This document shows positions 9,167-17,932 of a stretch of DNA of 50,805 bases, in pieces (the stretch's first letter is position 1; each line of letters opens with the position of its first letter). The stretch comes from an uncultured Victivallales bacterium (GTDB lineage: Bacteria > Verrucomicrobiota > Lentisphaeria > Victivallales > UBA1829), in NCBI GenBank assembly GCA_944391115.1, contig CALXSJ010000022.1, forward strand, positions 1-50,805, given 5' to 3'. Below the pieces are notes generated by a model. The model searched no databases. It was not told where the DNA came from and was given only the letters and a program-made list of their open reading frames with translations. Made by a program: the position numbers and the translations under genes.

Positions 9167-10213
9167 ATGGAACGGGAAATGAATGACATCAATGACCTGA
9201 ACGACATCCGGGCGCTGGTGGCCTTTTCGAAAGTGAACGGGGAAGACCCTTCCGGACTGATGAAGTTCCTTCAGTCTGAACTCGAAGTGGAGAAGATTAA
9301 GGAAAATCCCAAACGGGCGATCTTCCGCATGGCCGACGAGCACGGCAGAGTGCTGTTTCTGAAACTCTTCCGGAAACAGCGCTTCCCGTTCAACATCTTC
9401 CGTTTCTACGCGGCAAAGGAGTACCGGATTGCAAAAACGCTGCAGAAAGCGTCTCTGCCGATTGTCAATTATCTCGCATGGGCGGTGCGGAAGGACGGAG
9501 GAGGATTCTGCGTCTCCGAAGGAATTCCCGATGCGCTCTCCGGACGGCGCTATTTCTTCGAGACCGCACGGTTCGACGCCCGGAAACGCAGGGTCTTTCT
9601 GGACCGGCTCGCGGAACTGACCTGCGCACTCTGCAGGGCGCATTTTTATCATCCGGATTTCCATACCTCCAACTTCCTCTTCGACACAAAGGCGGAAAAG
9701 GCGTTTCTCGTCGATCCGTGGGGCATCCGCGAAGTCTTTTTCCTGCCGGAGTTCCGGCGGCTTGAAATGTGCTTTCCGTGGATGGAGCTGCGGGACTGCC
9801 TGACCGACGACGAAATCATGCAGGGACTTCTCTCGTCCTCCCTGGCAGAAAACAAATTCGCGGCGCTGGAACTGATGGAGCGAGCAGGCTTCCTCTACCG
9901 CAAACAGCAGGAACTCCGCTGGCCGAAAATCCGCCGCCGGATACTCTCCGGAAAAGCAAAGTTCGCAACACTGGAAATGCACGGGAATGACCGTTTCTTC
10001 TGGCGGCATACGGACTGGTTTACGCCGCCGGACAAATTCGAGATTGATCCCGCCTGGGAGAAACGCGAATTCCCCGACGGCGCGGAGGCGGAAAAAATCT
10101 GGCTGGATTCCTTCCGGAAATATCCCGATCCGAAGCCAATGCTCTGGATTGCGCACCCCGGCGGTTCGGCCGAACTCTACTTCACATCAAAATCGAACAC
10201 CAGCGGCAGGTGA
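9167..10213 (+). CDS. Kdo/WaaP-type lipopolysaccharide core kinase-like protein
   Basis: This 348-residue protein has a eukaryotic-like kinase fold of the LPS-kinase/InaA type. It shows a catalytic-loop motif HPDFHTSNFL (D164, N169) and a metal-binding motif VDPWG. The likely ATP-anchoring lysine is in VLFLKLFRK. Such enzymes phosphorylate sugars of the lipid A inner core at the cytoplasmic face of the inner membrane. ATG 9167 or 9179 are both possible; a longer frame from 8996 would overlap the divergent promoter. Its last 37 bp overlap the 3' end of the convergent EEP gene. The family is fairly certain; the exact acceptor sugar is not. Confidence 0.75.
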   Translation: MEREMNDINDLNDIRALVAFSKVNGEDPSGLMKFLQSELEVEKIKENPKRAIFRMADEHGRVLFLKLFRKQRFPFNIFRFYAAKEYRIAKTLQKASLPIVNYLAWAVRKDGGGFCVSEGIPDALSGRRYFFETARFDARKRRVFLDRLAELTCALCRAHFYHPDFHTSNFLFDTKAEKAFLVDPWGIREVFFLPEFRRLEMCFPWMELRDCLTDDEIMQGLLSSSLAENKFAALELMERAGFLYRKQQELRWPKIRRRILSGKAKFATLEMHGNDRFFWRHTDWFTPPDKFEIDPAWEKREFPDGAEAEKIWLDSFRKYPDPKPMLWIAHPGGSAELYFTSKSNTSGR

Positions 10214-10911
10214 TCCGAAAACCGGACGTCGGCAACCTGAAATCCGAGGGGTTTGATTTCCGGCGAATGCAGAATGAAATCCAGCTGTTTTTCCGCGTTC
10301 CAGGAGGGAAAGGTCGGCGCGTTTTCACAGTTCGCGCTCCGCAGAGAAAATTTTTTCAGGAACGGAGCGAGTTCCTCATCACCGGTGAGCGTGTTGAAGT
10401 CGCCGCCGATGATAACCGGCTTCCCGCGCGGAATCAGGTGTCCGAGATGACGCAGCTGCACGCGCCGGGAACGCTGTCCCAGCGCCAGATGAACCAGAAA
10501 AATATGAACGCCGTCCAGTTCCACTTCGATAATCAGGCGCTTGAACCCGATCGGGAAATAGTGGAACGCATACGGGGTCAGGCGCCGTTTCGTCAGAAGG
10601 GCGTTCGCCTGCCGCCGCAGAATGGGAACACGCCGGGAAAAGGAGTCCAGCCCGTATTTCACGCCGCAATGGTAATACTGATGAAGCGACGCGGCGACGC
10701 GCTCCGCCTGATTGACGTAATCCGTCCGGAAGGAGCCGGTATCCACTTCGACCAGGCCGACAATGTCCGCTTCCATCTCCGAAATGAACCGGATGATGCC
10801 CTCCAGCGGCTTCCGGGGCGTCCGCAGATAACGGTGCGCGGTCAGGATGTTCTTCCCCATCCCGCCGGGCGCGCCGGTTCCGTAGGCGATGTTGTAAACA
10901 AGAAATCTCAT
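10177..10911 (-). CDS. Endonuclease/exonuclease/phosphatase (EEP) family protein
   Basis: The 244-residue protein starts MRFLVYNIAYG at ATG 10911, with GGAGGA placed about 10 nt upstream. An ATG at 10920 lies too close to that site. EEP family motifs are in order: the N-terminal YNIAYG, E in DIVGLVEVD, GGDFNTL, and a terminal SDHLPL. Members act on nucleic acids, inositol phosphates or sphingomyelin. There is no signal peptide, so it acts in the cytoplasm; the substrate is not evident. The 3' end overlaps the convergent kinase gene by 37 bp. Confidence 0.88.
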   Translation of the reverse strand: MRFLVYNIAYGTGAPGGMGKNILTAHRYLRTPRKPLEGIIRFISEMEADIVGLVEVDTGSFRTDYVNQAERVAASLHQYYHCGVKYGLDSFSRRVPILRRQANALLTKRRLTPYAFHYFPIGFKRLIIEVELDGVHIFLVHLALGQRSRRVQLRHLGHLIPRGKPVIIGGDFNTLTGDEELAPFLKKFSLRSANCENAPTFPSWNAEKQLDFILHSPEIKPLGFQVADVRFSDHLPLVFDFDVK

Positions 10912-10933
10912 TGGAATCATTTCCTCCGCATTT

Positions 10934-10962
10934 AATATATCTTGCGAATTGCGAATTGCCAA
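10934..10962 (-). promoter_or_regulatory. Promoter of the EEP gene
   Basis: On the minus strand TTGGCA (10957-10962) and TATATT (10934-10939) are spaced 17 bp. The spacer contains a tandem heptamer (TTGCGAA on the plus strand, repeated). Confidence 0.55.
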
Positions 10963-11119
10963 AATGAAAAAACGTGCTAAATTACAGAATTGCAGAGGCA
11001 TGATGCCGTCCGGACGCCCGCGGGATTCGGAAAAATCGGAAAAGCGGGTGAAAAAAATTTGCGGACCCGGACGGATGGATATACTGTACTTTGCGGGTAA
11101 TTTTAGGAGAGAATCTGAA

Positions 11120-11503
11120 ATGCTGCTGGAAATGTGCAAGAGCAAGATTCACAGGGCAAGGCTGACACACTGCGATCTTGACTATGAGGGAAGTCTGGAA
11201 ATCGACGTCGCGTATCTGGAAAAGGCCAATATGCTCCCTTATGAAAAGATTCTGGTGGTCAATGCGACGAACGGGGAGCGGCTCGAAACCTACGCGATTC
11301 CGGGCGAGCGCGGTTCCGGCGTCTTCCGACTGAACGGAGCGGCCGCGCACAAAGGAAATGTCGGCGACATTGTGACAATCATGTCTTTCGCGGCCTTCAC
11401 GCCGGAGGAGGCAAGGGAACATCTGCCGGACATTATTGTCCTGAATGAAAAGAATGAAATCATCGCCAGGCGGAAGGGACGCAACCTTCTGCCGCTGGAA
11501 TAA
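11120..11503 (+). CDS. panD: Aspartate 1-decarboxylase
   Basis: The 127-residue proenzyme makes beta-alanine from L-aspartate for pantothenate and coenzyme A synthesis. The self-cleavage site is present as DYEGSLEID, between G24 and S25, where S25 becomes the pyruvoyl cofactor. The length matches the family. The start at 11120 follows AGGAGAG, and upstream in-frame starts lack family similarity. It is the first gene of a plus-strand run, 34 bp before Tad-like genes, an unusual neighbourhood; no other pantothenate gene is visible. Confidence 0.95.
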   Translation: MLLEMCKSKIHRARLTHCDLDYEGSLEIDVAYLEKANMLPYEKILVVNATNGERLETYAIPGERGSGVFRLNGAAAHKGNVGDIVTIMSFAAFTPEEAREHLPDIIVLNEKNEIIARRKGRNLLPLE

Positions 11504-11537
11504 AACAGAACGCGCCGCGTTGCGGCCGTACGGGAAA

Positions 11538-11759
11538 ATGAGGCGGATCAGCACGGGAAAACGACGGAACGGCATTGCAGGCCAGGCATTGACCGAATAT
11601 GCGGCGATGCTGGTGGTATGCGCTCTGTTCACCGTTGTGCTCTGCGCGCTGCTGGCGGCGTTTTCCCGGCATGGAGCAAGGTTGATCGGACTGGTCTCGT
11701 GGGAGCCGAATCCCCCCGACCGGTCGCAGATGGAACAGATCGTTTCAGGGACTCTTTAA
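11538..11759 (+). CDS. Small Tad/Flp-type leader protein
   Basis: This 73-residue protein has a basic leader and GQALTEYAAMLVV, a class III (Flp/TadE) prepilin signature with G before the cut and E-Y at +5/+6, followed by one hydrophobic helix. The C-terminal tail is short (SWEPNPPDRSQMEQ). It could be a Flp-like pilin or a small TadE pseudopilin. The start is uncertain because only a weak GGGAAA precedes it. It sits between panD and a second Flp-like gene. Confidence 0.6.
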   Translation: MRRISTGKRRNGIAGQALTEYAAMLVVCALFTVVLCALLAAFSRHGARLIGLVSWEPNPPDRSQMEQIVSGTL

Positions 11760-11783
11760 CAGAAACAGCAAGGAGCGGGAACT

Positions 11784-12026
11784 ATGAAACTCGGAAGAAA
11801 CAGAAGAAAAGGACAGGCGATTGTCGAGTACATCATCATCATCGTCATCGTGGCGGTTGCGGCTCTGACTGTCATGGGACTCTTCAGCGACCGGATCCGC
11901 ACGATCATTGCGGGCGTGGCCTCCACCTTCGGCGACACAAACGCCGCACAGCAGGTCGAGGACAACAGTTCCGCCGACATCCTGAAGAACATGGACAAGG
12001 ACGGAATCGACATCAGCGGCGACTGA
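11784..12026 (+). CDS. Flp-type pilin-like protein
   Basis: The 80-residue protein follows an AAGGAG site. It has a basic leader and GQAIVEYIIIIVIVAVAALT, a class III prepilin signature and transmembrane helix, then a short acidic tail. Length and layout resemble Flp major pilins. It is 24 bp after the previous small leader protein and upstream of TadE- and TadG-like genes. No Tad ATPase, platform, secretin or peptidase gene is in the window. Confidence 0.72.
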   Translation: MKLGRNRRKGQAIVEYIIIIVIVAVAALTVMGLFSDRIRTIIAGVASTFGDTNAAQQVEDNSSADILKNMDKDGIDISGD

Positions 12027-12153
12027 CGCATCCGCGTTTCCCGCTTCTCTCTTTCCGGCTGAATTCATTCGGCCCCGTTTTTCCCGTTCTCTGCCGGAAC
12101 GGGAGGAACTTTTTGCATTTTTCCTTTGTCCTGAGCGGAACGGAGTGCGGTGC

Positions 12154-12735
12154 ATGAAACAGAAACCATACCGGAAAAAAAGAATGCGGCAGCGGGGTAC
12201 GGCAATCGTCGAATCCCTGCTTGCCATGTTTGTGATTTTCCTCGTGCTGTTCGGACTCCTTCAGGTCTTTTACTTTGTTGTCGGACAGTATTTCATCGAC
12301 TATGCCGCAATCCGCGGCGCGCGCTCCCGGGCGGTCGGATTCCGGGACTACCTGATCCGCCGGGAAATCCGCGTAAACGCGCTTCCCGCCTCGGGCGACA
12401 TTGTTTCGCCGACACTGGATGAAAATTCCCTTGCGGACCGGATGACGAAGGAACGCTCCTATATCAACAGCTACATCGGCGGCTACCGCTGGCTGGAATA
12501 CGAATACTGGGACGGGAACTCCCGCAATGAAGGTAAAAAAGTGGACACCACGCTCACTTATACGGCGGCGGTCAGCATGGATATGAATGATCTCTATACG
12601 AAGTTCACCGATTACGCATTTCCGGACACCTATCTCAAGCATCTCTTTTTCGGAAGCGGCATCGACCTGGAGGGCAAGGCCACGCTCAGTGATTTCGCCT
12701 CCAACTATCTCGAAAACAGCTCCGGAGGAAACTAG
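12154..12735 (+). CDS. TadE-like pseudopilin
   Basis: The 193-residue protein starts with a strongly basic segment (MKQKPYRKKRMRQRG) and GTAIVESLLAMFVIFLVLFGLLQVF, a TadE-type leader and membrane helix, followed by an extracytoplasmic domain. TadE proteins are minor pseudopilins of Tad pili. Its stop overlaps the run-in to the TadG-like gene, whose ATG begins one base later, so the two are probably coupled. Confidence 0.7.
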   Translation: MKQKPYRKKRMRQRGTAIVESLLAMFVIFLVLFGLLQVFYFVVGQYFIDYAAIRGARSRAVGFRDYLIRREIRVNALPASGDIVSPTLDENSLADRMTKERSYINSYIGGYRWLEYEYWDGNSRNEGKKVDTTLTYTAAVSMDMNDLYTKFTDYAFPDTYLKHLFFGSGIDLEGKATLSDFASNYLENSSGGN

Positions 12736-12736
12736 A

Positions 12737-14563
12737 ATGAACGGATTCCGGAACATCCGCCGCAGACTGCGCTCCGAACGCGGCCAGACCCTGATCCTGG
12801 GTCTGATGGCCGTCATCATCCTCATCGTCGGAATCCTGGTTCTTTTCGACGTGCAGCGGGTCATCCGCGGAAAAGTCAAGGTCATGTCCGCAATCGACGC
12901 CGCCGCGCTGACCGGTGCGAAATGGCAGCAGAACACGCTGAACCTGATCGGGGAGATGAACCTGATCAAGGCATGCACGGTCCTGATTACCGATCCCGCC
13001 TACGGCATCGGCGGAGACCTTGAAACCTTTCCCGGCGGGGATGATTCGGAAAAGGAGCAGCTCAAGCATTCCGCCGACCTTCTGACACAGATGCAGGTGC
13101 GCGTCGCCTTCGTCGGTCCCCTGATCGGCTTCGGTGCGGCGCAGCAGGCCGCCAAAAACAACGGACTCACCTACAATGAAAGCTGCAACACCTTTCTTCA
13201 GGAAATGCTCAGCGACATCTCCAGCGGAGAATATTACGGAAACCCCGATATCGTCAAGCAGGAATACTACGGCTTCCGGTGGCGGGTTCCTTATGCAAAA
13301 ATGATCTCCGCCATTCTCGGCCCCTCCGACAACGGAACATCCAAAGGCGTGGCGGTCGGAACCAATGTCGATTATCTCGGGATGCCGAAACTGCTGGCGG
13401 ACCGTTCCGAACGCCCGCCCGTCACCGTCGTGAACTACCTGCAGAACCGAACCGTGATGGAGGCGATCGCGGCGGAGGACTGGTGCATCCTCCGGGCCCT
13501 GCTGCCGAATAACGACGGCATCTACTATCAGGAAAAATGGTGGGGAAACATTGAGATTGAGCCCAGTAAAAAATCCCTGGAAGGCTCCGAAATTCTTCCC
13601 GTCCATGTCAAGACGAGCGAAGGCGGGGATTTCTACACCCGGGCGGACGAAAACGGCATGCTCGACGAAGTCATTCAACGGATTCCCGGCCGCGAAGAGG
13701 AACTCAAAAAGCTCGGCACGGCATACAATACGGGAGAAAACTCCGATGATGGGAAAAACCATTCCCTGCCGGAGCTTTCCTGGTCCATCTTCGACAGCGA
13801 CTGGTGCTCCTACTCCGAATACGGCGTGGACACAGGCAGCTGGGAAAACTATCTGCGCGGCCCGTTTCAGCAGGGCGTGGACTACCGCTCCGGCGCACTC
13901 TCCTATTTCTCCATTCGCGTGCCGGATGAAACCATCCTGCGACAGTTCGAATTCCGGAGAAGGTTTCAAACCGGCAAACATGCGCTGCGCTTCGGCGGCA
14001 AAAATAATTCCATGGGGCAGCAGATCAACAGATACGGCGAAAATACGGAAAATGCTTTGACCTACTTCGACGACGATGATTTCCAAATCACGTTCGACGC
14101 CACGGCAAAAACGCTCGGTTATCTGAAAACCGAAGAGGGGGCGATCCGTTATCCGTTCATCGCCGGCATGGTGCTGCCGGTCTTCGAAAAAGTGACGTTG
14201 ATCCCGGTTGCGCTCGAACCCGTCTACGGCATGCCGATGGACGACCGCGCATGGATCATCTACGTCACAAAATATCTGCCCGCGCTCGGCAAGGTGAACA
14301 ATATCGACGATGTCGAGGGGCATCTGACCGGGGAAGAGTTCGCGCTCTGCCTCAAATATCACAAACTGATTAAAGACCTGGACAATCTCTCCTGGCGTCT
14401 GCGCGGACGCGAATGGCTGAACGCCGAAGCCACCGGCCACGATGTTCACGATGCCTTCGGTAATGTGATCGGCCATGTGACCGATACGACCAACGAGGAT
14501 CACTGCGACGACTGGAGGTCCGGCGGAGGCGGCAACCGCCACGGCCCGGGGAAACTGCATTGA
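12737..14563 (+). CDS. TadG-like protein with N-terminal pilus leader and large outer domain
   Basis: The 608-residue protein begins at ATG 12737 with GGAGGAA upstream. Residues 16-40 (RGQTLILGLMAVIILIVGILVLFDV) form a Tad-type membrane anchor, followed by MSAIDAAALTGAKW, typical of TadG-like proteins, which often read DAAALAGA here. The rest is a large extracytoplasmic region without a recognised enzyme motif and without a clear von Willebrand A site. It closes the four-gene Tad-like run. The role could be surface adhesion or envelope anchoring; this is inference. Confidence 0.68.
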   Translation: MNGFRNIRRRLRSERGQTLILGLMAVIILIVGILVLFDVQRVIRGKVKVMSAIDAAALTGAKWQQNTLNLIGEMNLIKACTVLITDPAYGIGGDLETFPGGDDSEKEQLKHSADLLTQMQVRVAFVGPLIGFGAAQQAAKNNGLTYNESCNTFLQEMLSDISSGEYYGNPDIVKQEYYGFRWRVPYAKMISAILGPSDNGTSKGVAVGTNVDYLGMPKLLADRSERPPVTVVNYLQNRTVMEAIAAEDWCILRALLPNNDGIYYQEKWWGNIEIEPSKKSLEGSEILPVHVKTSEGGDFYTRADENGMLDEVIQRIPGREEELKKLGTAYNTGENSDDGKNHSLPELSWSIFDSDWCSYSEYGVDTGSWENYLRGPFQQGVDYRSGALSYFSIRVPDETILRQFEFRRRFQTGKHALRFGGKNNSMGQQINRYGENTENALTYFDDDDFQITFDATAKTLGYLKTEEGAIRYPFIAGMVLPVFEKVTLIPVALEPVYGMPMDDRAWIIYVTKYLPALGKVNNIDDVEGHLTGEEFALCLKYHKLIKDLDNLSWRLRGREWLNAEATGHDVHDAFGNVIGHVTDTTNEDHCDDWRSGGGGNRHGPGKLH

Positions 14564-14650
14564 GCGGAAAGCAATTCCGACACAGGACAATCCATTTATC
14601 TGCATTCCCGTCGGGGAATATTCAACTTCAGAAAGGAATGATTTTTCAAT

Positions 14651-15403
14651 ATGAGCTGGCTGGGAGCAATCGTGGGCGGGGCCATCGGATTTGCCGGAGG
14701 CGGACCGCTGGGAGCAATCGTGGGCGGCGTGATCGGGCATCTGGCCACGGGAAATGCGGAAGACAAGGCGAAGCGCGCCAGCCGCAGGGAGGAACTGCAG
14801 GCGGCCTTTATCACGGCATTGTTTTCCTGCATGGCGAAGGTGGCGAAAGCCGACGGCGTCGTTTCCGGGCGCGAGGCGGAATACATCAAGGCGTTCATCC
14901 GCGCGAATTTCCACCCGGATCAGAAGCCGTTCATCCGCGAAGTGTTCAACACCGCGCGCGACAATCACATCTCATATCAGGAGTATATTCTTGAATTCGA
15001 CAAACTGCTCGGCTACAATCCGGTCATCAAGCAGAATTTCCTGGGGCTTCTCTGCGAACTGGCCGCGGTGGACGGCGAACTGACGGAAAAGGAACGCGAA
15101 ATCCTTCTGTATGCCGAACGAGTCTTCCGCCTCAACGGATATGTCAACGCCTTCTTCCGGGTTCACAATGCAAAAGAGGGCCGGGAAGAGGATCTGGACG
15201 CCTATTACAAAATCCTTGAAGTATCCCCGGATGCCACGGATGCGGAACTCAAAAGCGCATACCGGAAAAAATGCGTCGAATTCCATCCGGACAAACTCCA
15301 GAGCAAAGGACTCCCTCCGGAAATGCTGGCGCACGCCGAAAATGAGATGCGCCGCATCAACCAGGCATATGACGCGATCTGCGCGGCAAGAAAGAAAAAA
15401 TGA
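14651..15403 (+). CDS. djlA: DjlA-like co-chaperone (TerB plus J domain)
   Basis: The 250-residue protein has a glycine-rich N-terminal hydrophobic segment (GAIVGGAIGFAGGGPLGAIVGG), a TerB-type acidic metal-binding domain (about residues 45-170) and a C-terminal J domain (about 185-250) with the invariant HPD in VEFHPDKL. This is the order of DjlA, a membrane-attached DnaK co-chaperone. The start at 14651 has AAAGGA about 12 nt upstream. It follows the TadG-like gene by 87 bp on the same strand. Confidence 0.85.
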   Translation: MSWLGAIVGGAIGFAGGGPLGAIVGGVIGHLATGNAEDKAKRASRREELQAAFITALFSCMAKVAKADGVVSGREAEYIKAFIRANFHPDQKPFIREVFNTARDNHISYQEYILEFDKLLGYNPVIKQNFLGLLCELAAVDGELTEKEREILLYAERVFRLNGYVNAFFRVHNAKEGREEDLDAYYKILEVSPDATDAELKSAYRKKCVEFHPDKLQSKGLPPEMLAHAENEMRRINQAYDAICAARKKK

Positions 15404-15430
15404 TCTTCCTCTGCGCCCCCCGGCGACCCC

Positions 15431-16150
15431 CTATCGCGGCGCATCGGGCGGGTGTTCATGCGCCTGCCCGGGAAGAACCGCGCCCGCGCTGACAATCAGA
15501 CGCATCGCGTCGGCAACGGACATGTCAAGAAATGTGCAGCGCTCCTTCGGGATCAGGAGCAGGAACCCGCTGGTCGGGTTCGGAGTCGTCGGCATGAAGA
15601 CGCTCACCACCGGGCTGCCGAGTTTTTCCGTCACTTCAAAAGGTTCCGTGTTTTCATTCGTCATGAACCCGATCGCATAGGAGCCGGGGCACGGATACTC
15701 GAACATCACAACCTTGCTGAACATGCTGCCGCCGCCCGATGTCCAGAGCGCGTCGCCGATCTGCTTGCAGGTCGAATAGATGAAATTGATGATGGGAAGG
15801 CGCAGCAGAATTTTCTGCGCCAGCAGGATCAGGCGGCTGCCGAGCGTCATCCGCGTCAGCTGCCCGATCAGAATCAGAAGCACGACAATGGCGATCAGGG
15901 AAAGGACGCGGATTCCCTGCTGCACCCAGAAGGAATCGATCTCCTCCTGAAGGAAATGAAACTGCTTCATGACCGCCAGAGCCCAGGTCGTCAGAAGATT
16001 GTAGACAAACCAGGCGAACCAGAGCGTCACGAAAATCGGAATCACGACGAACAGCCCCGTAATCAGGAGCCCTTTCGTCTGGGAAAACACAAAGCGGCGG
16101 CTTCTTCTCGCCGCCAGAGCCAGATACAAATTAAGCCGATGTCGCCTCAT
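15431..16150 (-). CDS. DUF502 family membrane protein
   Basis: The 239-residue protein has two strong membrane helices (LLITGLFVVIPIFVTLWFAWFVYNLL and VLSLIAIVVLLILIGQL). A soluble domain follows with family-typical MFEYPCPGSYAIGFMTNE and VFMPTTPNPTSGFLLLIPKE. The family is widespread and of unknown function. It is the last gene of the minus-strand operon and overlaps the CNNM/CorC gene by 20 bp. Confidence 0.88.
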   Translation of the reverse strand: MRRHRLNLYLALAARRSRRFVFSQTKGLLITGLFVVIPIFVTLWFAWFVYNLLTTWALAVMKQFHFLQEEIDSFWVQQGIRVLSLIAIVVLLILIGQLTRMTLGSRLILLAQKILLRLPIINFIYSTCKQIGDALWTSGGGSMFSKVVMFEYPCPGSYAIGFMTNENTEPFEVTEKLGSPVVSVFMPTTPNPTSGFLLLIPKERCTFLDMSVADAMRLIVSAGAVLPGQAHEHPPDAPR

Positions 16151-17420
16151 CGCCGCCTCCGTACATCAGTTTCAGCTGAAGAATTTTCCGTTTGTCCGCC
16201 TTCAGGACAAGCGCGGAGAGCTGATTGTTCGCAAAATGGAAGGTTTCCCCCTCCTCCGGAATCCTGCCGAGTTCGTAGCAGATGTAGCCGCCGATGGTGT
16301 CCGCGTCCTCGGTATCGGGAATTTCCGTATCCATGATCTCGTTCACGTCGGAGATCATGGTGCGCGCCTCAAGAACGACGGAGCCGTCCGGCATCAGCTG
16401 CGGACGCGTTTTCTCCTCCTCCTCGTTGTCGTATTCATCCTGCACATCGCCGACGATCTCCTCGATGATGTCCTCGAACGTGATGATTCCGGAGGTTCCG
16501 CCGTATTCGTCGATGATGACGGCGAAATGGTTGTGCTTGCGCTTGAACTCCTCCAGCAGTTCCCCGACCTCTTTGGACTCGGGAATGAAAATCGGCTTGT
16601 GAGCAAGCTGTTCCAGAGTCTTTCCCGCGATTTTCCGGTTGTCGATGAAATCCTTGGCGTAAATGATGCCTCTGATCTCGTCCACCGTCCGGCCGTAGAC
16701 CGGAATCCGGCTGTGCCCGGTTTCAATGAACATCTTTTTCGCCTCTTCGATGGAAGCCGCCGCGGGGAGGGCCGAGAGATCGACGCGCGGCGTCATGATT
16801 TCGCGGACGGACATGTCGCCGAGGTCGAGAATGCCCTTTATCATCCGCTTTTCCTCCTCTTCGAGATCGTCGTTCTCGTTGTCGCCGTAATTTTCCACGA
16901 CGGAAAGGATCTCGTCCTCCATGCTGACCTTCTGCTCGGGAGCCTCCTCGTCGCGCCAGTCGTCCGCATTCTGCTTGAGCCGCCGCGCAAGCAGTGTGAA
17001 CGGCAGCAGGACCGTATTGGCAAGCAGCGAAACGAATGGAAGCGTCGTTTTCAGAATGAATGTGTCGTAGCGATAGGTCACAAGGCGGGAAATGATCTCG
17101 CCCAGATACCACGAGCAGACAATCGCCGCAATGATGATGAGAACGCGCCACGGCTGAATCTCCTGCCCGAACCGCATCAGGAGAACGGAGTATGAAAGCA
17201 TTCCCATCAGCGAGGAGAGCATGAAGAGCAGAAGCTTGAACACGCTCCGGATGGAGTCGGAACGCTCCATCCATCCGCTTAATTTTTCGGCAAGTTCAGG
17301 TTTCGTGGCCTCCAGTTTCATGATCTGTCCGCCGGAAAGGCGGTCGAACGCCTCAAAGGCGCAGAAAATCATCAGAAACAGAATAAAACTTCCACTCAGC
17401 ACTTCCAGTTCGAACAGCAT
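16131..17420 (-). CDS. CNNM/CorC-type transporter (hemolysin C family)
   Basis: The 429-residue protein has an N-terminal membrane domain with several hydrophobic helices (residues about 5-150). An acidic linker, a pair of CBS domains (MTPRVDLSAL, GHSRIPVYGRT, FAVIIDEYGGTSGIITFEDIIEEIVGDV) and a C-terminal CorC/HlyC domain follow. Members of this family are linked to Mg2+ or Co2+ efflux and envelope stress. It starts on the last base of ybeY and overlaps DUF502, so it is part of the overlapping operon. YbeY-CorC adjacency is also common in Proteobacteria. Confidence 0.92.
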   Translation of the reverse strand: MLFELEVLSGSFILFLMIFCAFEAFDRLSGGQIMKLEATKPELAEKLSGWMERSDSIRSVFKLLLFMLSSLMGMLSYSVLLMRFGQEIQPWRVLIIIAAIVCSWYLGEIISRLVTYRYDTFILKTTLPFVSLLANTVLLPFTLLARRLKQNADDWRDEEAPEQKVSMEDEILSVVENYGDNENDDLEEEEKRMIKGILDLGDMSVREIMTPRVDLSALPAAASIEEAKKMFIETGHSRIPVYGRTVDEIRGIIYAKDFIDNRKIAGKTLEQLAHKPIFIPESKEVGELLEEFKRKHNHFAVIIDEYGGTSGIITFEDIIEEIVGDVQDEYDNEEEEKTRPQLMPDGSVVLEARTMISDVNEIMDTEIPDTEDADTIGGYICYELGRIPEEGETFHFANNQLSALVLKADKRKILQLKLMYGGGDEATSA

Positions 17421-17932
17421 TATCTTTTATTCTCTCCCGTCAGAACAGGTTCCGGAAAGATGTCGTCGAATGAGAACAGCTTTTCCAGTTCGTTCATTGT
17501 TTTTTGTTCCCTGCGTCTCATTTTCCTCTTGAGTTCAGGTTTCAGATCGTCTTCTCCGGCGGCGTGCAGCAGCCCGTGAACCAGATACAGCGCCACTTCT
17601 CGCGCATAGGGGAGCGAACGCATTCCCGCCTCGCGGCGCGCCACAGCCGGACAGATGATGATCTCCGCGTCAACGGCATCCTCCGCACTGTCGTCCGGAA
17701 GAATGCTTTTCGACTCACGGTAGTCGAAGCAGATCACATCCGTCGGACCGCTGTGACCGACAAACGCCTCGTTGACCGCCGCCATCTCCTTTTCCCCGAC
17801 AAAGTTCAGCGAAAGTCCGTTCGCAATTCCGCTTCCTGTGATTTCCGCGGCTTTCTCAGAGAATTTTTTCAGACGTTTCATCGACGGACGCGGAAACGTT
17901 TTTCCCGCTCTCCATGAACAGGTCGTCTTCAT
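17420..17932 (-). CDS. ybeY: Endoribonuclease YbeY (rRNA maturation)
   Basis: The metal-dependent RNase acts in 16S rRNA 3' processing and ribosome quality control. The zinc site is visible as VHGLLHAAGEDD (HGxLHxxGxDD family motif), and FVGHSGPTDVICFDY matches the family core. From ATG 17932, preceded by GGAAGAGGGGG, the protein has 170 residues and overlaps pgpH by 77 bp. An internal ATG at 17881 (153 residues, 26-bp overlap) is also possible but has a poorer ribosome site. Confidence 0.92.
   Translation of the reverse strand: MKTTCSWRAGKTFPRPSMKRLKKFSEKAAEITGSGIANGLSLNFVGEKEMAAVNEAFVGHSGPTDVICFDYRESKSILPDDSAEDAVDAEIIICPAVARREAGMRSLPYAREVALYLVHGLLHAAGEDDLKPELKRKMRRREQKTMNELEKLFSFDDIFPEPVLTGENKR

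Noticed and set aside
12686-14968. 760-residue open frame opposite the TadG-like gene
   Set aside because: Antisense shadow without motifs; it also crosses into the djlA gene.
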